The notes: generated by a model from the sequence alone, not told the origin. A DNA stretch of 33,825 nucleotides from Desulfopila aestuarii DSM 18488 (GCA_945863875.1 CAMBBS010000045.1:1-33825), one strand, 5' to 3'; counted from the first letter of the stretch, positions 23,039 through 33,200 are shown. Numbers and translations: made by a program.

Positions 23039-25756
23039 TTATTTCGGCATGGCGGCCAGCACCTTCTCCGGCAGAGCCGGGAGATTTCGCACCCGCGCTC
23101 CGCAGGCGTTGTAGATGCCGTTGATGACCGCTGCGTGCGGACAGGTCAGCGGCAACTCCCCGACTCCGGATGCACCGAAGGGGCCGTCGGGACGCGGGCT
23201 TTCCACATAGATAAGCTCCATATCGTCGGGGATCTGTTTGATATACGGGAAACCGGCTCCGGCGAGGGTCGAATGTTTTTTAATATCCTCGAAATCCTCG
23301 GTGAGCGCCAGGCCGATCGCCTGGGCGATTCCGCCATACAGCTGACCGTCGACCACCAGTTTATTGACGATCTTGCCGACATCGGCGATGCAGGTGATCT
23401 TCTCCACGGTAGTCTTGCCGGTGGCCGTTTCAACCGCCACTTCGGCCATAAACAGCCCGTACATATAGTTGCAGAAGGGGTTCCCCTGGCCGTTGTCATC
23501 GCAGGCATTGGCAGGAGCGCTCCATTTGCCGTTTACCTTGGTGGGTATTTTCGCCTCCAGCATCTCGGCATGGGTGCGGAAGGTGCCGTCATCCTTTTTC
23601 ATGGCCTTGAGAAGCTCATCGCAGGCAACCCGTATAGACTGACCGACCACGACCTGGCTGCGGCTGCCGCCGGCGGGACCGGAGTTAGGACATTTGCCGG
23701 TGTCGTTCATCACCAGCTTGATCCGGTCGGTGGTGAGACCCAAGGGGCGCAGGGCCTCATGGGCAGTGGCCATCGTCCCCATATCCGCTCCCTGACCATG
23801 GTCCTCCCAGGTGTTGAAGACGGTAACGGTACCATCAACGTTCAACTCGACGTCGGTTTCAGCGGTATCCGGACCATCAAGTCCGCAGCCATAGACGCCA
23901 AGGGAAATGCCGACCCCCCGTTTGACCGCATCGGTGGAATTGGCAGCAACTCGTTTTTTGGCCTCTTCGTATTTCGGGCGGAGCTTGTCAAGCATTTCCG
24001 GCAGGGAGTATACCTCCGGATCCTGACCTGTTGGTGTGGTCGATCCTTGACGGTAACAGTTCTTGTAGCGCAATTCAAGCGGATCCATGCCCAGTTTTTC
24101 GGCCAGTTCGTCCATCAGCACTTCGGAGGCGAATTCGGACTGGGGCGAACCGTAGCCGCGGAAGGCGGATCCCCAGGCATGGTTGGTGCACACGGTGCGG
24201 CCTTCTCCACGGATGTTTTTGATATCGTATCCGGCACCGATAAACTGTGCGCCGCGCAGGGTCAACAGGTCGCCAAATTCGGAATAGGGACCGTGATCAA
24301 CTGACCAGTCGGTCTCCATGCCCTGAAGCATGCCTTTTTTGTCGGCGGCGAACTTGACATTCATGAAGAAAGGCGACCGTTTCCCCGTGTAGGTTTGCTG
24401 CTGGAAGTAGTCATAGCAGAGAAAGACCGGGCGTCCGGTGGCGATGGCTGCTGCGCCGACCAAGGCCTCCATGGTCGGGCTGAATTTATAGCCGAAGGTC
24501 CCGCCGGTGTTATTCTGGACGAGAACCAGGTTTTCCGGCTCCACGCCCAGGCCGGGCGCGATCATATAAAGATGGAGATGGACACCGATGGATTTGGAGT
24601 GGATAACCAGTTTGCCGGCATCGTCATGATAGGCATAGCCGACATCGGGCTCGATGGGCATATGCGGCTGACGACCGACATAATAATCGCCTTCAATGAC
24701 CACCTCGGCCTGGTTGAAAATAGGCTGGGTTTCTCCACCCTTGGCAATCTTCTGAATATAATAGACATTGGGTGTCCCTGGATGGATCTCGAGGGCGTCG
24801 GGTTCCATGGCTGCCGGTGCGCTCATGTAGGCAGGCAGTTCTTCAAGCTCGACCTTGACTTTTTTTGCCGCGGCCTTGGCATTTTTTTCGGTATCGGCAC
24901 AGACGATGGCCAAGGCATCGCCAAACTGGAAGACCTTGGTGTCACAGAGGATTGGACGATCCCAGCCATCACCCTTATTTGACGGGAAGGTAATAAGGCC
25001 GGTAATTCGGTTTTTCCCTTTGATGTCCTTGGCTGTCACCACCTTAACCACTCCGGGCATCTTTTCGGCTTCACTGGTATCTATGGACAGAATATTCGCA
25101 TGGGACACTTCGGCCTGTACCAGCGCCATCTGCAGGGTGTTTTCCGGCAGGCTCAGCCCGCTGTCCGCACCGAAATCCCAAGTGCCGGTTACCTTGGCCG
25201 CGGCACTTGGCCGCGGCATGCTGGTGCCAAAGACCTTGCCGTCTGCAGGAAGTTTGAAAGCCAGGTCTTTCAGGGTCAACTCTCCTTTCAGAACTCTCGC
25301 TGCATCCTGGACTGAATCGACCAGTTGTTTGTAGCCGGTGCAGCGGCAGGCATTGCGGTATTTCTGAAACCAGTCGCGGATGGCTTCACGGGATGGATCA
25401 GGGGTGGTGTCGAGCAGGGCCTTGGCGGAAACAATGAAACCGGGAGTGCAGAACCCGCATTGGGCTCCGCCGTGGACCATCCAGGCCATTTGCAGGGCAT
25501 GGAGATCATCCGGGGTTCCGATACCTTCGATTGTGGTGATAGCCGAACCATCCTCTACCCTGTCCATTTTGGTGATGCAGGAACGGAGCAGTTTGCCGTT
25601 GACAATGACGTTACAGGCGCCGCATTGTCCCTGACCGCAACCGACTTTGGTCCCGGTGAGACGGAGGGTTTTCCGGATTACGTCGGACAGCAGCTCGGAC
25701 GATTCCGTGACCACCGTCCGGGCAATACCATTGACGTACAGTTTTTTTCTCTGCAT
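23039..25756 (-). CDS. mop: Aldehyde oxidoreductase (Mop type, xanthine oxidase family)
   Basis: 905 residues from ATG 25756, with GGGAG seven bases upstream; D. gigas Mop has 907. It oxidises aldehydes to carboxylic acids with a Mo-pterin cytosine dinucleotide cofactor. [2Fe-2S] cysteines fall at 40, 45, 48, 60 and at 100, 103, 137, 139, identical to D. gigas numbering. Later blocks include KNRITGLITFPSNKGDGWDR, RQPHMPIEPDVGYAYHDDAG, GTFGYKFSPTMEAL, WGSAFRGYGSPQ and, near the C-terminus, FGASGVGELPLT with the catalytic glutamate. All domains are fused and no flavin domain is present, as in D. gigas. It lies between an alcohol dehydrogenase gene and the maturation cluster, and presumably removes the aldehyde formed by the former. 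Confidence 0.95.
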   Translation of the reverse strand: MQRKKLYVNGIARTVVTESSELLSDVIRKTLRLTGTKVGCGQGQCGACNVIVNGKLLRSCITKMDRVEDGSAITTIEGIGTPDDLHALQMAWMVHGGAQCGFCTPGFIVSAKALLDTTPDPSREAIRDWFQKYRNACRCTGYKQLVDSVQDAARVLKGELTLKDLAFKLPADGKVFGTSMPRPSAAAKVTGTWDFGADSGLSLPENTLQMALVQAEVSHANILSIDTSEAEKMPGVVKVVTAKDIKGKNRITGLITFPSNKGDGWDRPILCDTKVFQFGDALAIVCADTEKNAKAAAKKVKVELEELPAYMSAPAAMEPDALEIHPGTPNVYYIQKIAKGGETQPIFNQAEVVIEGDYYVGRQPHMPIEPDVGYAYHDDAGKLVIHSKSIGVHLHLYMIAPGLGVEPENLVLVQNNTGGTFGYKFSPTMEALVGAAAIATGRPVFLCYDYFQQQTYTGKRSPFFMNVKFAADKKGMLQGMETDWSVDHGPYSEFGDLLTLRGAQFIGAGYDIKNIRGEGRTVCTNHAWGSAFRGYGSPQSEFASEVLMDELAEKLGMDPLELRYKNCYRQGSTTPTGQDPEVYSLPEMLDKLRPKYEEAKKRVAANSTDAVKRGVGISLGVYGCGLDGPDTAETDVELNVDGTVTVFNTWEDHGQGADMGTMATAHEALRPLGLTTDRIKLVMNDTGKCPNSGPAGGSRSQVVVGQSIRVACDELLKAMKKDDGTFRTHAEMLEAKIPTKVNGKWSAPANACDDNGQGNPFCNYMYGLFMAEVAVETATGKTTVEKITCIADVGKIVNKLVVDGQLYGGIAQAIGLALTEDFEDIKKHSTLAGAGFPYIKQIPDDMELIYVESPRPDGPFGASGVGELPLTCPHAAVINGIYNACGARVRNLPALPEKVLAAMPK

Positions 25757-25818
25757 TTTTTTTCTCCCAAATAGATATTGATAGTGCATCCGGACTATCG
25801 TCTTTCTTAAAACAACGA

Positions 25819-25843
25819 CAGGACGCGAAAGATTCGCGTCCTG
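25819..25843 (-). terminator. Hairpin between the alcohol dehydrogenase gene and mop
   Basis: CAGGACGCGAA and TTCGCGTCCTG form an 11-bp stem with a 3-base loop. On the minus strand it is followed by TCGTTGTTTT, a moderate T-rich tail. It could end or attenuate transcription from the sigma-54 promoter before mop, which starts 63 bp further on. Confidence 0.6.
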
Positions 25844-25957
25844 AAAAGTCGACCATAGCCGAATGTCTGGACAAGTACATCATGCAACAGCTGGTTCAAC
25901 CTCGCCCCGGATAATCAAAAGGTCTGGGGCCTGGCTGAACCGGAATTCTTTTTGACT

Positions 25958-27139
25958 TTACAAGGCGGCCTTATAGATGGCCTTGACGTCGGCATCCTTG
26001 GGAATGCGCGGATTGGTCATGCCGCAGGCATCCTTCTGGGCATTAATGGTCATGGTCTCGATATCTTCCGCTTTGACATCCTTGCCGTAGCGCTTGCCGA
26101 GTTCGACTAAACCACCGGGGATACCGATATCGGTGGAGAGTTTCTTGATGGCGACCAGGGCCAGTTCGGCGGCGTCGCGGGGGGACAGACCGGTTGTGAC
26201 TTCACCCATCAATTCAGCAATCTTGACGAATCGATCAATTTTGGCGATCAGGTTGAACCGCTCGACATGGGGCAGCAGGATGGCGTTACATTCGCCGTGG
26301 GGCAGGTCATAGAAGCCGCCCAGTTGATGGGCCATAGCATGGACATGACCGAGACTGGCATTATTAAAGGCCATTCCGGCCAGATACTGGGCATAGCACA
26401 TTCCTTCACGGGCAACTATATCACTGCCGTTGGCAACGGCCGGACGGAGATGCTTGGCGATCAACTCAATGGCCTTTTCCGCGGCAGAGTCGGTCATCGG
26501 CGTGGCGATTGTGGAAACATAGGCCTCAACCGCATGGGTGAGGGCGTCCATTCCGGTTGCAGCAGTCAGTGCAGGCGGCATGCCCATCATCAGCAGGGGA
26601 TCATCCAGGGCAATGCCGGGGGTGACGCGCCAGTCGACAATGGCCATTTTAACGTGTCGGGAAGTGTCGGTGATGATACAAAAGCGGGTCATCTCGGATG
26701 CGGTCCCCGCGGTGGTGTTGACCGCCAGGTAGGGTGGCATGGGTTTGGTGGATTTATCCACACCCTCAAAATCATGAATCTTGCCGCCGTTGGCGATTAC
26801 CAGCCCAATGCCTTTACCACAGTCGTGGGAGGAACCACCCCCCAGGGTGATCAGACTGTTGCAGCCGTTTTTCTTGTAGACATCAACTCCGGCATGGACG
26901 TTTTCATCGGTGGGGTTGGGGATTGTTTCGTCGTAGACAACATACTCCATCTCCGCCTGGGCCATGAGATCGGTGATCTGTTTGGTGATGCCGGCGGCGG
27001 TAATACCCTTATCGGTGACGATGAGCGGTTTTGAGCCACCAAGGTCTCTGATTTTAGCCGGGATCTGTTTTGCAGCACCGATGCCGATGAGAGTAACGCT
27101 GGGAATGAAATAGCCGTAGACTTCTTCTCGAATTGCCAT
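25958..27139 (-). CDS. Iron-containing (group III) alcohol dehydrogenase
   Basis: 393 residues from ATG 27139 (AGGAAGG upstream). NAD-dependent dehydrogenase of the Fe-ADH family. The cofactor loop is ITLGGGSSHDCGKGIG (about 95-110). The metal-site region is NASLGHVHAMAHQLGGFYDL then PHGECNAILLPHV, with the histidines that hold the divalent metal; PALTAATGMDALTHAVEAYV is also typical. It probably oxidises ethanol or other primary alcohols to aldehydes, or runs in reverse. A near-consensus sigma-54 promoter stands about 85 bp upstream. Mop, next in line, would take the aldehyde to the acid. Confidence 0.92.
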   Translation of the reverse strand: MAIREEVYGYFIPSVTLIGIGAAKQIPAKIRDLGGSKPLIVTDKGITAAGITKQITDLMAQAEMEYVVYDETIPNPTDENVHAGVDVYKKNGCNSLITLGGGSSHDCGKGIGLVIANGGKIHDFEGVDKSTKPMPPYLAVNTTAGTASEMTRFCIITDTSRHVKMAIVDWRVTPGIALDDPLLMMGMPPALTAATGMDALTHAVEAYVSTIATPMTDSAAEKAIELIAKHLRPAVANGSDIVAREGMCYAQYLAGMAFNNASLGHVHAMAHQLGGFYDLPHGECNAILLPHVERFNLIAKIDRFVKIAELMGEVTTGLSPRDAAELALVAIKKLSTDIGIPGGLVELGKRYGKDVKAEDIETMTINAQKDACGMTNPRIPKDADVKAIYKAAL

Positions 27140-27221
27140 AATGTCACCTTCCTTTCCTTGAGTTTTAGTTTCTGTAATCGTTTTTTCCGGGTTTTGGATT
27201 AAACGAACTGCACTCAATTTC

Positions 27222-27237
27222 AGCAAGTACTATGCCA
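27222..27237 (-). promoter_or_regulatory. Sigma-54 promoter upstream of the alcohol dehydrogenase gene
   Basis: On the minus strand TGGCATAGTACTTGCT matches the RpoN consensus TGGCAC-N5-TTGCW, with GG and GC 12 bases apart as required for -24/-12. The expected start is near 27211, giving a leader of about 70 bases. A sigma-54 promoter implies control by an enhancer-binding activator, with room for its sites in the long upstream spacer. Confidence 0.75.
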
Positions 27238-27663
27238 TAGTAATCTCTTGTAATTTAAATACATTAAAATCTTTTCTGATGGAGATATACTTACTTAGAC
27301 GAACATTAAATGACTGCCTGCAAGCTCAAATGGCAGAAAAAAATCGGCAAGTGAAAGGGGAAACAAACAAACGAGCCAAAGCAAACCGAGACAATATGTC
27401 CCTGCACGCTTTAGAAAAGAGTCGACCGGCTCTAGAAAGTTTTGTAAGTTGAAGTAATATACATTTGAAAACAATATGTTGCGTGGCTGCGGGTCATAAA
27501 GACACATAAAATTGCGAATGAGGCCAAAATGTCTCTCTTTTGAACAGCTGCCTCCTTTTGTACAATTCGAGGGATGCTCATCTTGCCGATGTATGTATAT
27601 GGAGAGAATATTTCCGCAATGTTCTTTGTTCGTACAGCTGCGGTGTCAAATGGCCTTAAGGAA
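27238..27663. other. Long spacer upstream of the sigma-54 promoter
   Basis: About 425 bp with no credible gene; small frames here lack ribosome-binding sites and protein character. It contains AGAGTCGACCGGCTCT (27418-27433), an imperfect palindrome about 205 bp upstream of the predicted start. That is a normal distance for an enhancer-binding protein site. Confidence 0.45.
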
Positions 27664-28545
27664 TTAACCGCAGAAATTGTTCCAGTCGCACTCGGTCATT
27701 GGACTATACCCCTTCTCCTGCAAAATTATGTCGAGGTGAGTAAGTCCCATGGCGATGAGATCGGCAGGGGGATGACCGAGACAGGCTGATCGGTTGGCCG
27801 TGAGCAGGTATCTGTTGCATTTGTCGCAGGTAAAAGCAGCCTCCTCCTTTTGCCCGTCTATAAAAATAATATTGGTGTCTTGCGGGTCTTCGTGGTCACA
27901 GTACGGGCAGGCGAGACGGGAAAACGGCCAGGCATGGCCGCAATCTGCGCATTGCAAAAGGCGTTGTCCCTTTTCTCCAAGGATGGCCAGGTGGGGAAAA
28001 CTGCCGCAGAGCGGACAATAGCCTTTTGTCCAGGAATAGGCGGAGAGTTCCAGTTTCATGTCCCTGGCCTTTTTCGTCAACATGAAACTGTTCAGGACAC
28101 GCAGGAAGAAATGAAGCGAGACCGTCGAAATGCCCAGTTCCTCAGCCCTCAGGGCGAGTTGTCCTGCAACTTCTTCAGCGTTGGTAAAAAACTGGGAGAA
28201 GCTATCAGACTTTCCTGCGGTAACCCGATGCAAAATAACTTGCATGTCTTCGGTTAAATTTGGAAATCCGTGGGTAATTGCATTGACGACCGACCACCCG
28301 GCACTACCCCATGGATCATGTGTGAAAAATAGCTGATGTTGCTGATTAAGCGGAATACCCTCCGCAAATCGCAGCGGATCGATCGGCAAGATTGTCGGAT
28401 CGACGGATGTCTCTGACAACCACCGGTTTTTTTCCAAAAAAAGATGACTAAAGGCGTCGAGTAAGGTTTGCAGATGGGGTTGTGTATTGCGAAGCTGCTC
28501 GATTTCCCTCACCAAGTCTTCGATTTCATAAGTGTCGATTGCCAT
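27664..28545 (-). CDS. fdhE: Formate dehydrogenase accessory protein FdhE
   Basis: 293 residues (E. coli FdhE has 309). Cytoplasmic protein needed for activity of respiratory formate dehydrogenases, probably in assembly or quality control. Four CxxC pairs in the C-terminal half are diagnostic: YCPLCGSFP, LQCADCGHAW, ACPYCDHED and FTCDKCNRYL; they bind iron in characterised members. AAGGA precedes the ATG. It is separated from fdhABC by an intrinsic terminator and has its own possible promoter, so it may be expressed independently of the enzyme it serves. Confidence 0.92.
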   Translation of the reverse strand: MAIDTYEIEDLVREIEQLRNTQPHLQTLLDAFSHLFLEKNRWLSETSVDPTILPIDPLRFAEGIPLNQQHQLFFTHDPWGSAGWSVVNAITHGFPNLTEDMQVILHRVTAGKSDSFSQFFTNAEEVAGQLALRAEELGISTVSLHFFLRVLNSFMLTKKARDMKLELSAYSWTKGYCPLCGSFPHLAILGEKGQRLLQCADCGHAWPFSRLACPYCDHEDPQDTNIIFIDGQKEEAAFTCDKCNRYLLTANRSACLGHPPADLIAMGLTHLDIILQEKGYSPMTECDWNNFCG

Positions 28546-28567
28546 TTTTATTTTTCCTTGCTGCTAA

Positions 28568-28596
28568 TGTATAAAGTCTCGCCTGCGCGAGGTTAA
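28568..28596 (-). promoter_or_regulatory. Possible fdhE promoter with palindrome in the spacer
   Basis: On the minus strand TTAACC (28596-28591), a 17-bp spacer and TATACA (28573-28568) make a fair vegetative promoter. The spacer contains CTCGC-GCAG-GCGAG, an inverted repeat well placed for a repressor. It starts just after the terminator. Confidence 0.4.
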
Positions 28597-28599
28597 GTG

Positions 28600-28633
28600 A
28601 AAAAAGGACCGGGGTGGGAAAAACCCCCGGTCC
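28600..28633 (-). terminator. Rho-independent terminator after fdhABC
   Basis: On the minus strand GGACCGGGGG, a short loop and CCCCGGTCC form a GC-rich stem followed directly by TTTTTT (28605-28600). This is a textbook intrinsic terminator separating the fdhABC operon from fdhE. Confidence 0.85.
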
Positions 28634-28680
28634 GTAAGTTACAGTTGACTGTGTCTTAAAAAGTGATGTTTTAGTACCTT

Positions 28681-28719
28681 ACAGCTTGTTTTCTTGTTTT
28701 TTGCAAGAAAACAAGCTGT
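28681..28719. repeat. Perfect 16-bp inverted repeat downstream of fdhC
   Basis: ACAGCTTGTTTTCTTG (28681-28696) and CAAGAAAACAAGCTGT (28704-28719) enclose a 7-base T-rich loop. It lies 56 bp after the cytochrome b stop and before the terminator at 28600-28633. With no T-run after it on the minus strand it may protect the fdhABC transcript. Confidence 0.65.
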
Positions 28720-28775
28720 CCTGGTTTTCCCGTTTACCGGGAATAGAGGTGATTCTCGAGTTGTAATCTCGAAAC

Positions 28776-29441
28776 TCATACTTTTTTTTCGGCACTTTTC
28801 TTCTGGCCATAGACGATCAGAGTGCCGTCCTTTTCCATTTCTTTCAACCACTTCGGGTGCTGCGTCTTGACCCAGCCCCGTGTCACCCAGCCGGTAAACA
28901 TCGCCGGAGCCGAGCCCGGTGCACCGATGGTAACCAGGTAGAGATGGACAAAAAAGAAGGCAAAGATTACCACGAAGCCAAGCGCATGGAGGACATACAT
29001 CAGCCGTAGAGTCGCCATTGCATAGCCGGTCGGGAACCAGATAATCAGGCCGCTTACCACCATGATCGTACCAAACAGTGATACAGCCCAAAAGAACATT
29101 TTCTGTCCCGGATTGTATTTGCCTACTTCCGGCACCTTCTCGACCTTCCAAAGATAGCCGCCGGCCGCCAGGATCCACTGCAGGTCTTCAGGGAAGGAAA
29201 ATATTCCGGCTTCCTTCCACCATATGATGATGGCAAACAAGAGACTCACGGCAAAGAAAATTCCCCCGTAGTTATGGAGGTTTTTGAGATTTTCCATGCC
29301 GCCGACCAGGGTGCCGACAAAGTTCAGGGAGTGATACATCATCCCCATTCCGGTGATACACAGAAAGAGACAGGAGAGAGCCACACACCAGTGCACCACC
29401 CGTTCAAAGGGCCCCGTGGCCTTAATCATTCCCGTTTTCAT
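28776..29441 (-). CDS. fdhC: Formate dehydrogenase cytochrome b subunit
   Basis: 221 residues (E. coli FdnI has 217). Membrane diheme cytochrome passing electrons from the Fe-S subunit to the quinone pool. Four hydrophobic segments are visible (about 17-38, 53-72, 112-133 and 148-172). Histidines in RVVHWCVAL, LHNYGG, VLHALGF and FVHLYLV fit heme ligation. It ends in a basic cytoplasmic tail. The ATG overlaps the fdhB stop by four bases. The symbol FdnI/FdoI-type gamma subunit would be equally fair. Confidence 0.88.
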   Translation of the reverse strand: MKTGMIKATGPFERVVHWCVALSCLFLCITGMGMMYHSLNFVGTLVGGMENLKNLHNYGGIFFAVSLLFAIIIWWKEAGIFSFPEDLQWILAAGGYLWKVEKVPEVGKYNPGQKMFFWAVSLFGTIMVVSGLIIWFPTGYAMATLRLMYVLHALGFVVIFAFFFVHLYLVTIGAPGSAPAMFTGWVTRGWVKTQHPKWLKEMEKDGTLIVYGQKKSAEKKV

Positions 29442-30235
29442 GATAGCTTACCTCCTTCACTTGTGGTTTCCTCTTCGGGGGTCTTAGGCCCATGGGTGAT
29501 ATAGTGGAGGAAGGCACCCGCCACGACACTGCCTGCGACAAGAAGCCCTGCCGGTTTGAGCACATCCTTCCAGACAATTATGGTCAGAGGCATTTTGGGA
29601 TCGGTGGGGAGATTGTCGTAAACTTCCGGTTTCTCCGGCAATACATAGACGACATGGGTGCCGTCAAGAAATTTATCGCCGTAAACACTGGCATCTCCGC
29701 CTAGTTCCTTGACCCGTTTATAGGCTTTTTTCAGCATGACATCTTTTTCGCCAATAGTCAGAGCTCCGGTTGGACAGGAGAGAACACAGGCCGGAAGCTG
29801 ATTGGCCTGAAGCCGGGTGTAGCAAAGATCGCACTTGGAAATCTTGTTTGTTGCAGCATTGAATTTCGGCACTCCGAAGGGGCATGCCGGGATGCAGGCC
29901 TTGCAGCCGATGCATTTATGCTCGTGCATACTGACGCTGCCGAATTCGGTGTGGTATAGCGCCTCGGTCGGACAGACTTTAATGCAGGCCGCATCGGAGC
30001 AATGCATGCAACCGTCTTTCCTGAACAGCCATTGCAAAATTCCGTTCTGGTCTTCGCGCTCCTGGAAACGGATCATCGTCCAGGTATTCCACTGCAGATC
30101 AGGCGGATTTTGATAACTGCCAAAGTTTTCGGTCTGCCTGGCCGGCAGTTCGTTCCATTGTTTACAAGCAATCTGGCAACCGCGGCAGGCGGTACAGCGT
30201 GATAGGTCAATCAACTTTATGAGTTCTTGTTTCAT
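29438..30235 (-). CDS. fdhB: Formate dehydrogenase iron-sulfur subunit
   Basis: 265 residues. Four [4Fe-4S] ferredoxin-like sites: CTACRGCQIACKQ (from residue 14), CMHCSDAACIKVCP, CIGCKACIPACP, and CDLCYTRLQANQLPAC with VLSCP. A C-terminal membrane anchor follows (about residues 230-250, GLLVAGSVVAGAFLHYI), as in FdnH. It relays electrons from FdhA to the cytochrome b. It has no signal peptide of its own, so export with the Tat-tagged FdhA is expected. It starts 12 bp after fdhA. Confidence 0.92.
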   Translation of the reverse strand: MKQELIKLIDLSRCTACRGCQIACKQWNELPARQTENFGSYQNPPDLQWNTWTMIRFQEREDQNGILQWLFRKDGCMHCSDAACIKVCPTEALYHTEFGSVSMHEHKCIGCKACIPACPFGVPKFNAATNKISKCDLCYTRLQANQLPACVLSCPTGALTIGEKDVMLKKAYKRVKELGGDASVYGDKFLDGTHVVYVLPEKPEVYDNLPTDPKMPLTIIVWKDVLKPAGLLVAGSVVAGAFLHYITHGPKTPEEETTSEGGKLS

Positions 30236-30247
30236 TTCCTCACCCCC

Positions 30248-33200
30248 TTAAGCCTTGCTGACATTAACCATGAATGCCTTATACTCCGGACAGAAAGTAT
30301 TAGGGCAACCCACGGCCGGGGTCAGGTGGTTGACGGAATCGTCGTCGTTCTTTACAGGATTTAACCAGCCATAATTACACGGCATTCCTACCTGATGGAC
30401 GACCTTGCCTTCCACCTCAAACGGTGTCATCCGTTTGGTGACCATGGCCACACATGTTACTTCACCCCGGACAGAAGAGACCCTGACACGTTCACCGTTT
30501 TTAAGACCCAGCTGAGTAGCCAGCTTGTCACTTATTTCGACATAAGCCTCGGGCATAGCCTCAAGGAGCCATGGCTGCCATCGGGTGAAACCGGAGCACC
30601 AGTGCTCGGTGCAGGAGTAGGTGGTGCAGACATAAGGAAATTTCTGGTCGGCATTGGCAACCTTATCGAGATCGCTTGTGAATACCTTGACGGCTGGGTT
30701 GATGCGCTGAGCCGACATCGGGTTCGTGGCAAGCGGTCCTTCCAGCGGTTCATAATGTTCCGGGAAAGGTCCTTCAGCCATGCCCGGACCAAACAGGGAA
30801 CCGACACCATCTGCCTTCATGATAAAGGGATATTTTCCCTTCTCCGTATTCGCCATCGGTGGCCAGGGACCATCGGGAACATCGCCGACCCACTTCTCTC
30901 CCGTCCATTCCAGCAGTTTCATCTTCGGATTGTAGGGTTTTCCTTCGAGGTCACAGGAAGCGCGGTTATAGATGATACGTCGGTTGAGCGGCCAGGCGAA
31001 AGACCAGTCTGGATAGAGACCGAGGCCGGTAGGATCCTCCTTGCCGCGGTTCATCATCTTGTTCACACCCTTTTGATCGAAACTTCCACTCATCAGCCAG
31101 TTGCCGCAGGAAGTCGAACCGTCGGCCGTCAGTTTGGCGAAAGATGGTACGGTTTCACCCTTCTTATTCTCTTCTGTCGTTCCTTTTATCGGATCCGTGA
31201 TGACGGTCAGATCCTGGTTATAGTGACCGTTGATCATCTTGGAAACCTTTGCCACGTCAAAATTTCCTAAAGCATCCTTATAATCCCACTTCAGATTAAG
31301 GATTTGTTCCGGAAATGCCCCACCTTCTTTCTGGTAGAGCTCGCGGACCGTATCCATGATCCGCATGGTGATATCACCGTCGGAAAGTGCGTCTCCCGGG
31401 GGATTTGCCGCCTTATACCGCCATTGAACCCAACGGCCAGAATTGCTCTGACTGCCCTCTTTTTCCATGCTTGCCGCAGCCGGCAACAGGAAAACTTCGG
31501 TATCGATCGTTTTCGGATCGACCCCGGGTCCCTTCCAGAAAGAGGAAGTCTCGTTGTCAAAGATATTGACGTTGACCATCCATTTCAGTTTTTCCAAACC
31601 CTTCCGAACTTTGGTCGAGTTTGGTGAACTGACAGCGATATTTGAACCGTAGGCGAAGAACCCCTTCATCTTACCGGCGTACATCTGGTCAGTAGCATGC
31701 ATGATTGAGTAGTCTTTGCCGTCGTCCAGCTTGGGCAACCATGAATAACCGAATTCGTTTTCCGGAGTTGCCTTGGCGCCCCATACTGCCTTCAGGAAGC
31801 TGACAGCATATTTGGGATAGTTCTGGTACCAGTTCGCCGATTGTGGATCGGTGGATTTGGAAGTGTATTTCTCAAGATACTTGCTCAGGGTGTCTACAGG
31901 TCCTGAAGGCATTTTCAGATAACCGGGCAGGATATTGTAAAGGATGGCGTGGTCGGTCGAACCCTGAACATTCGGTTCGCCGCGCAGGGCATTGATGCCG
32001 CCGCCGCAGATGCCCATGTTGCCGAGCAGCAGCTGGATGATCGCCATGGCCCGGATGTTCTGACTGCCGACCGTGTGATGGGTCCAGCCCAGGGCATAGC
32101 ATTCGGTGCCGGCCTTGTCCTTGGCGCCGGTTGCACCATACTCGTTATAGACCTTGAGCAGGTTGTTTTTGGACACCCCGGTGATCGAAGAAACCTTTTC
32201 CAGGGTATACCGCTTATAATGCTTTTTCAGCATCTGATAAACGCAGCGTGGATCTTCCAGGGTATAGTCGCGAACCGGTATCCCTGCCGCGTCTTTTTCG
32301 GTGGTCCAGGTATTCTTGGCATATTTGCGTTTTTCTGCATCATAGCCGGAGAAAAGGCCATCCTGAAAGTCATAGTCTGGGCTTACTATCTGCGAGGCAT
32401 TGGTATAATATTTAACATATTCTTCCTGGATGAGATTATTGTCAATAATGTGCTTGATCATACCGCCCAGAAAAGCGATATCGGTACCGGAACGCAGCGG
32501 CACATGATAATCACACCGAGCCGATGTCCTGGTAAAGCGGGGGTCGACATGTATTATTTTAGCACCCCGATCCTTCGCGCGGAGAATCCACTTGAAGGCG
32601 ATGGGGTGGTTTTCGGCGGCATTGCTGCCCATAATGAGAATACAATCGCTGTTCTTTAAGTCAATATAGTGGTTCGTCATCGAACCGCGGCCAAACGACT
32701 CTCCCAGAGCCGATACGGAGGGACTGTGTCAGATCCTGGCCTGGTGATCTATGTAGACAAGTCCCATGGCGCGGCAACCCACGCTGAGTGTCCAGCATTC
32801 TTCATTGCCGATATTGGAGGAGCCATAGTGGCCGATGGTTTCGACCCGGTTAACCAATTGGCCTTTACCGTTATGGGTGATGAAATCGGCATCGCGTGTG
32901 TTCTTAACCAGACGGGCAATCCGTTTGAGACTCCAGTCCCAGTCTTTTTCCTCCCACTTGTCGCTCTTTGGTGCCCGGTAGAGCACCTTGCGCAGGCGGT
33001 GTTCGTTAACTTCGGTCAAGCCGAACAGCCCGGCACCTTTGGCGCAGAGCGAACCTTCGTTGATTGGATGGTCGGGATCTCCTTCGATATTGATGATCTT
33101 GCCGGTCAGCCTGTCGGTGCTGCAGATCAGGCCGCAACCCACTGAACAGTAACAGCAGATGGTTGTCGACTGCCTGGCCGCCCGGATTCGGTCCATCTTC

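Noticed and set aside
32729-32731. TGA in fdhA as a nonsense mutation
   Set aside because: It is at the exact Sec position of the family with matching flanks (ARI-U-HSPSV) and a following hairpin, and the rest of the operon is intact.
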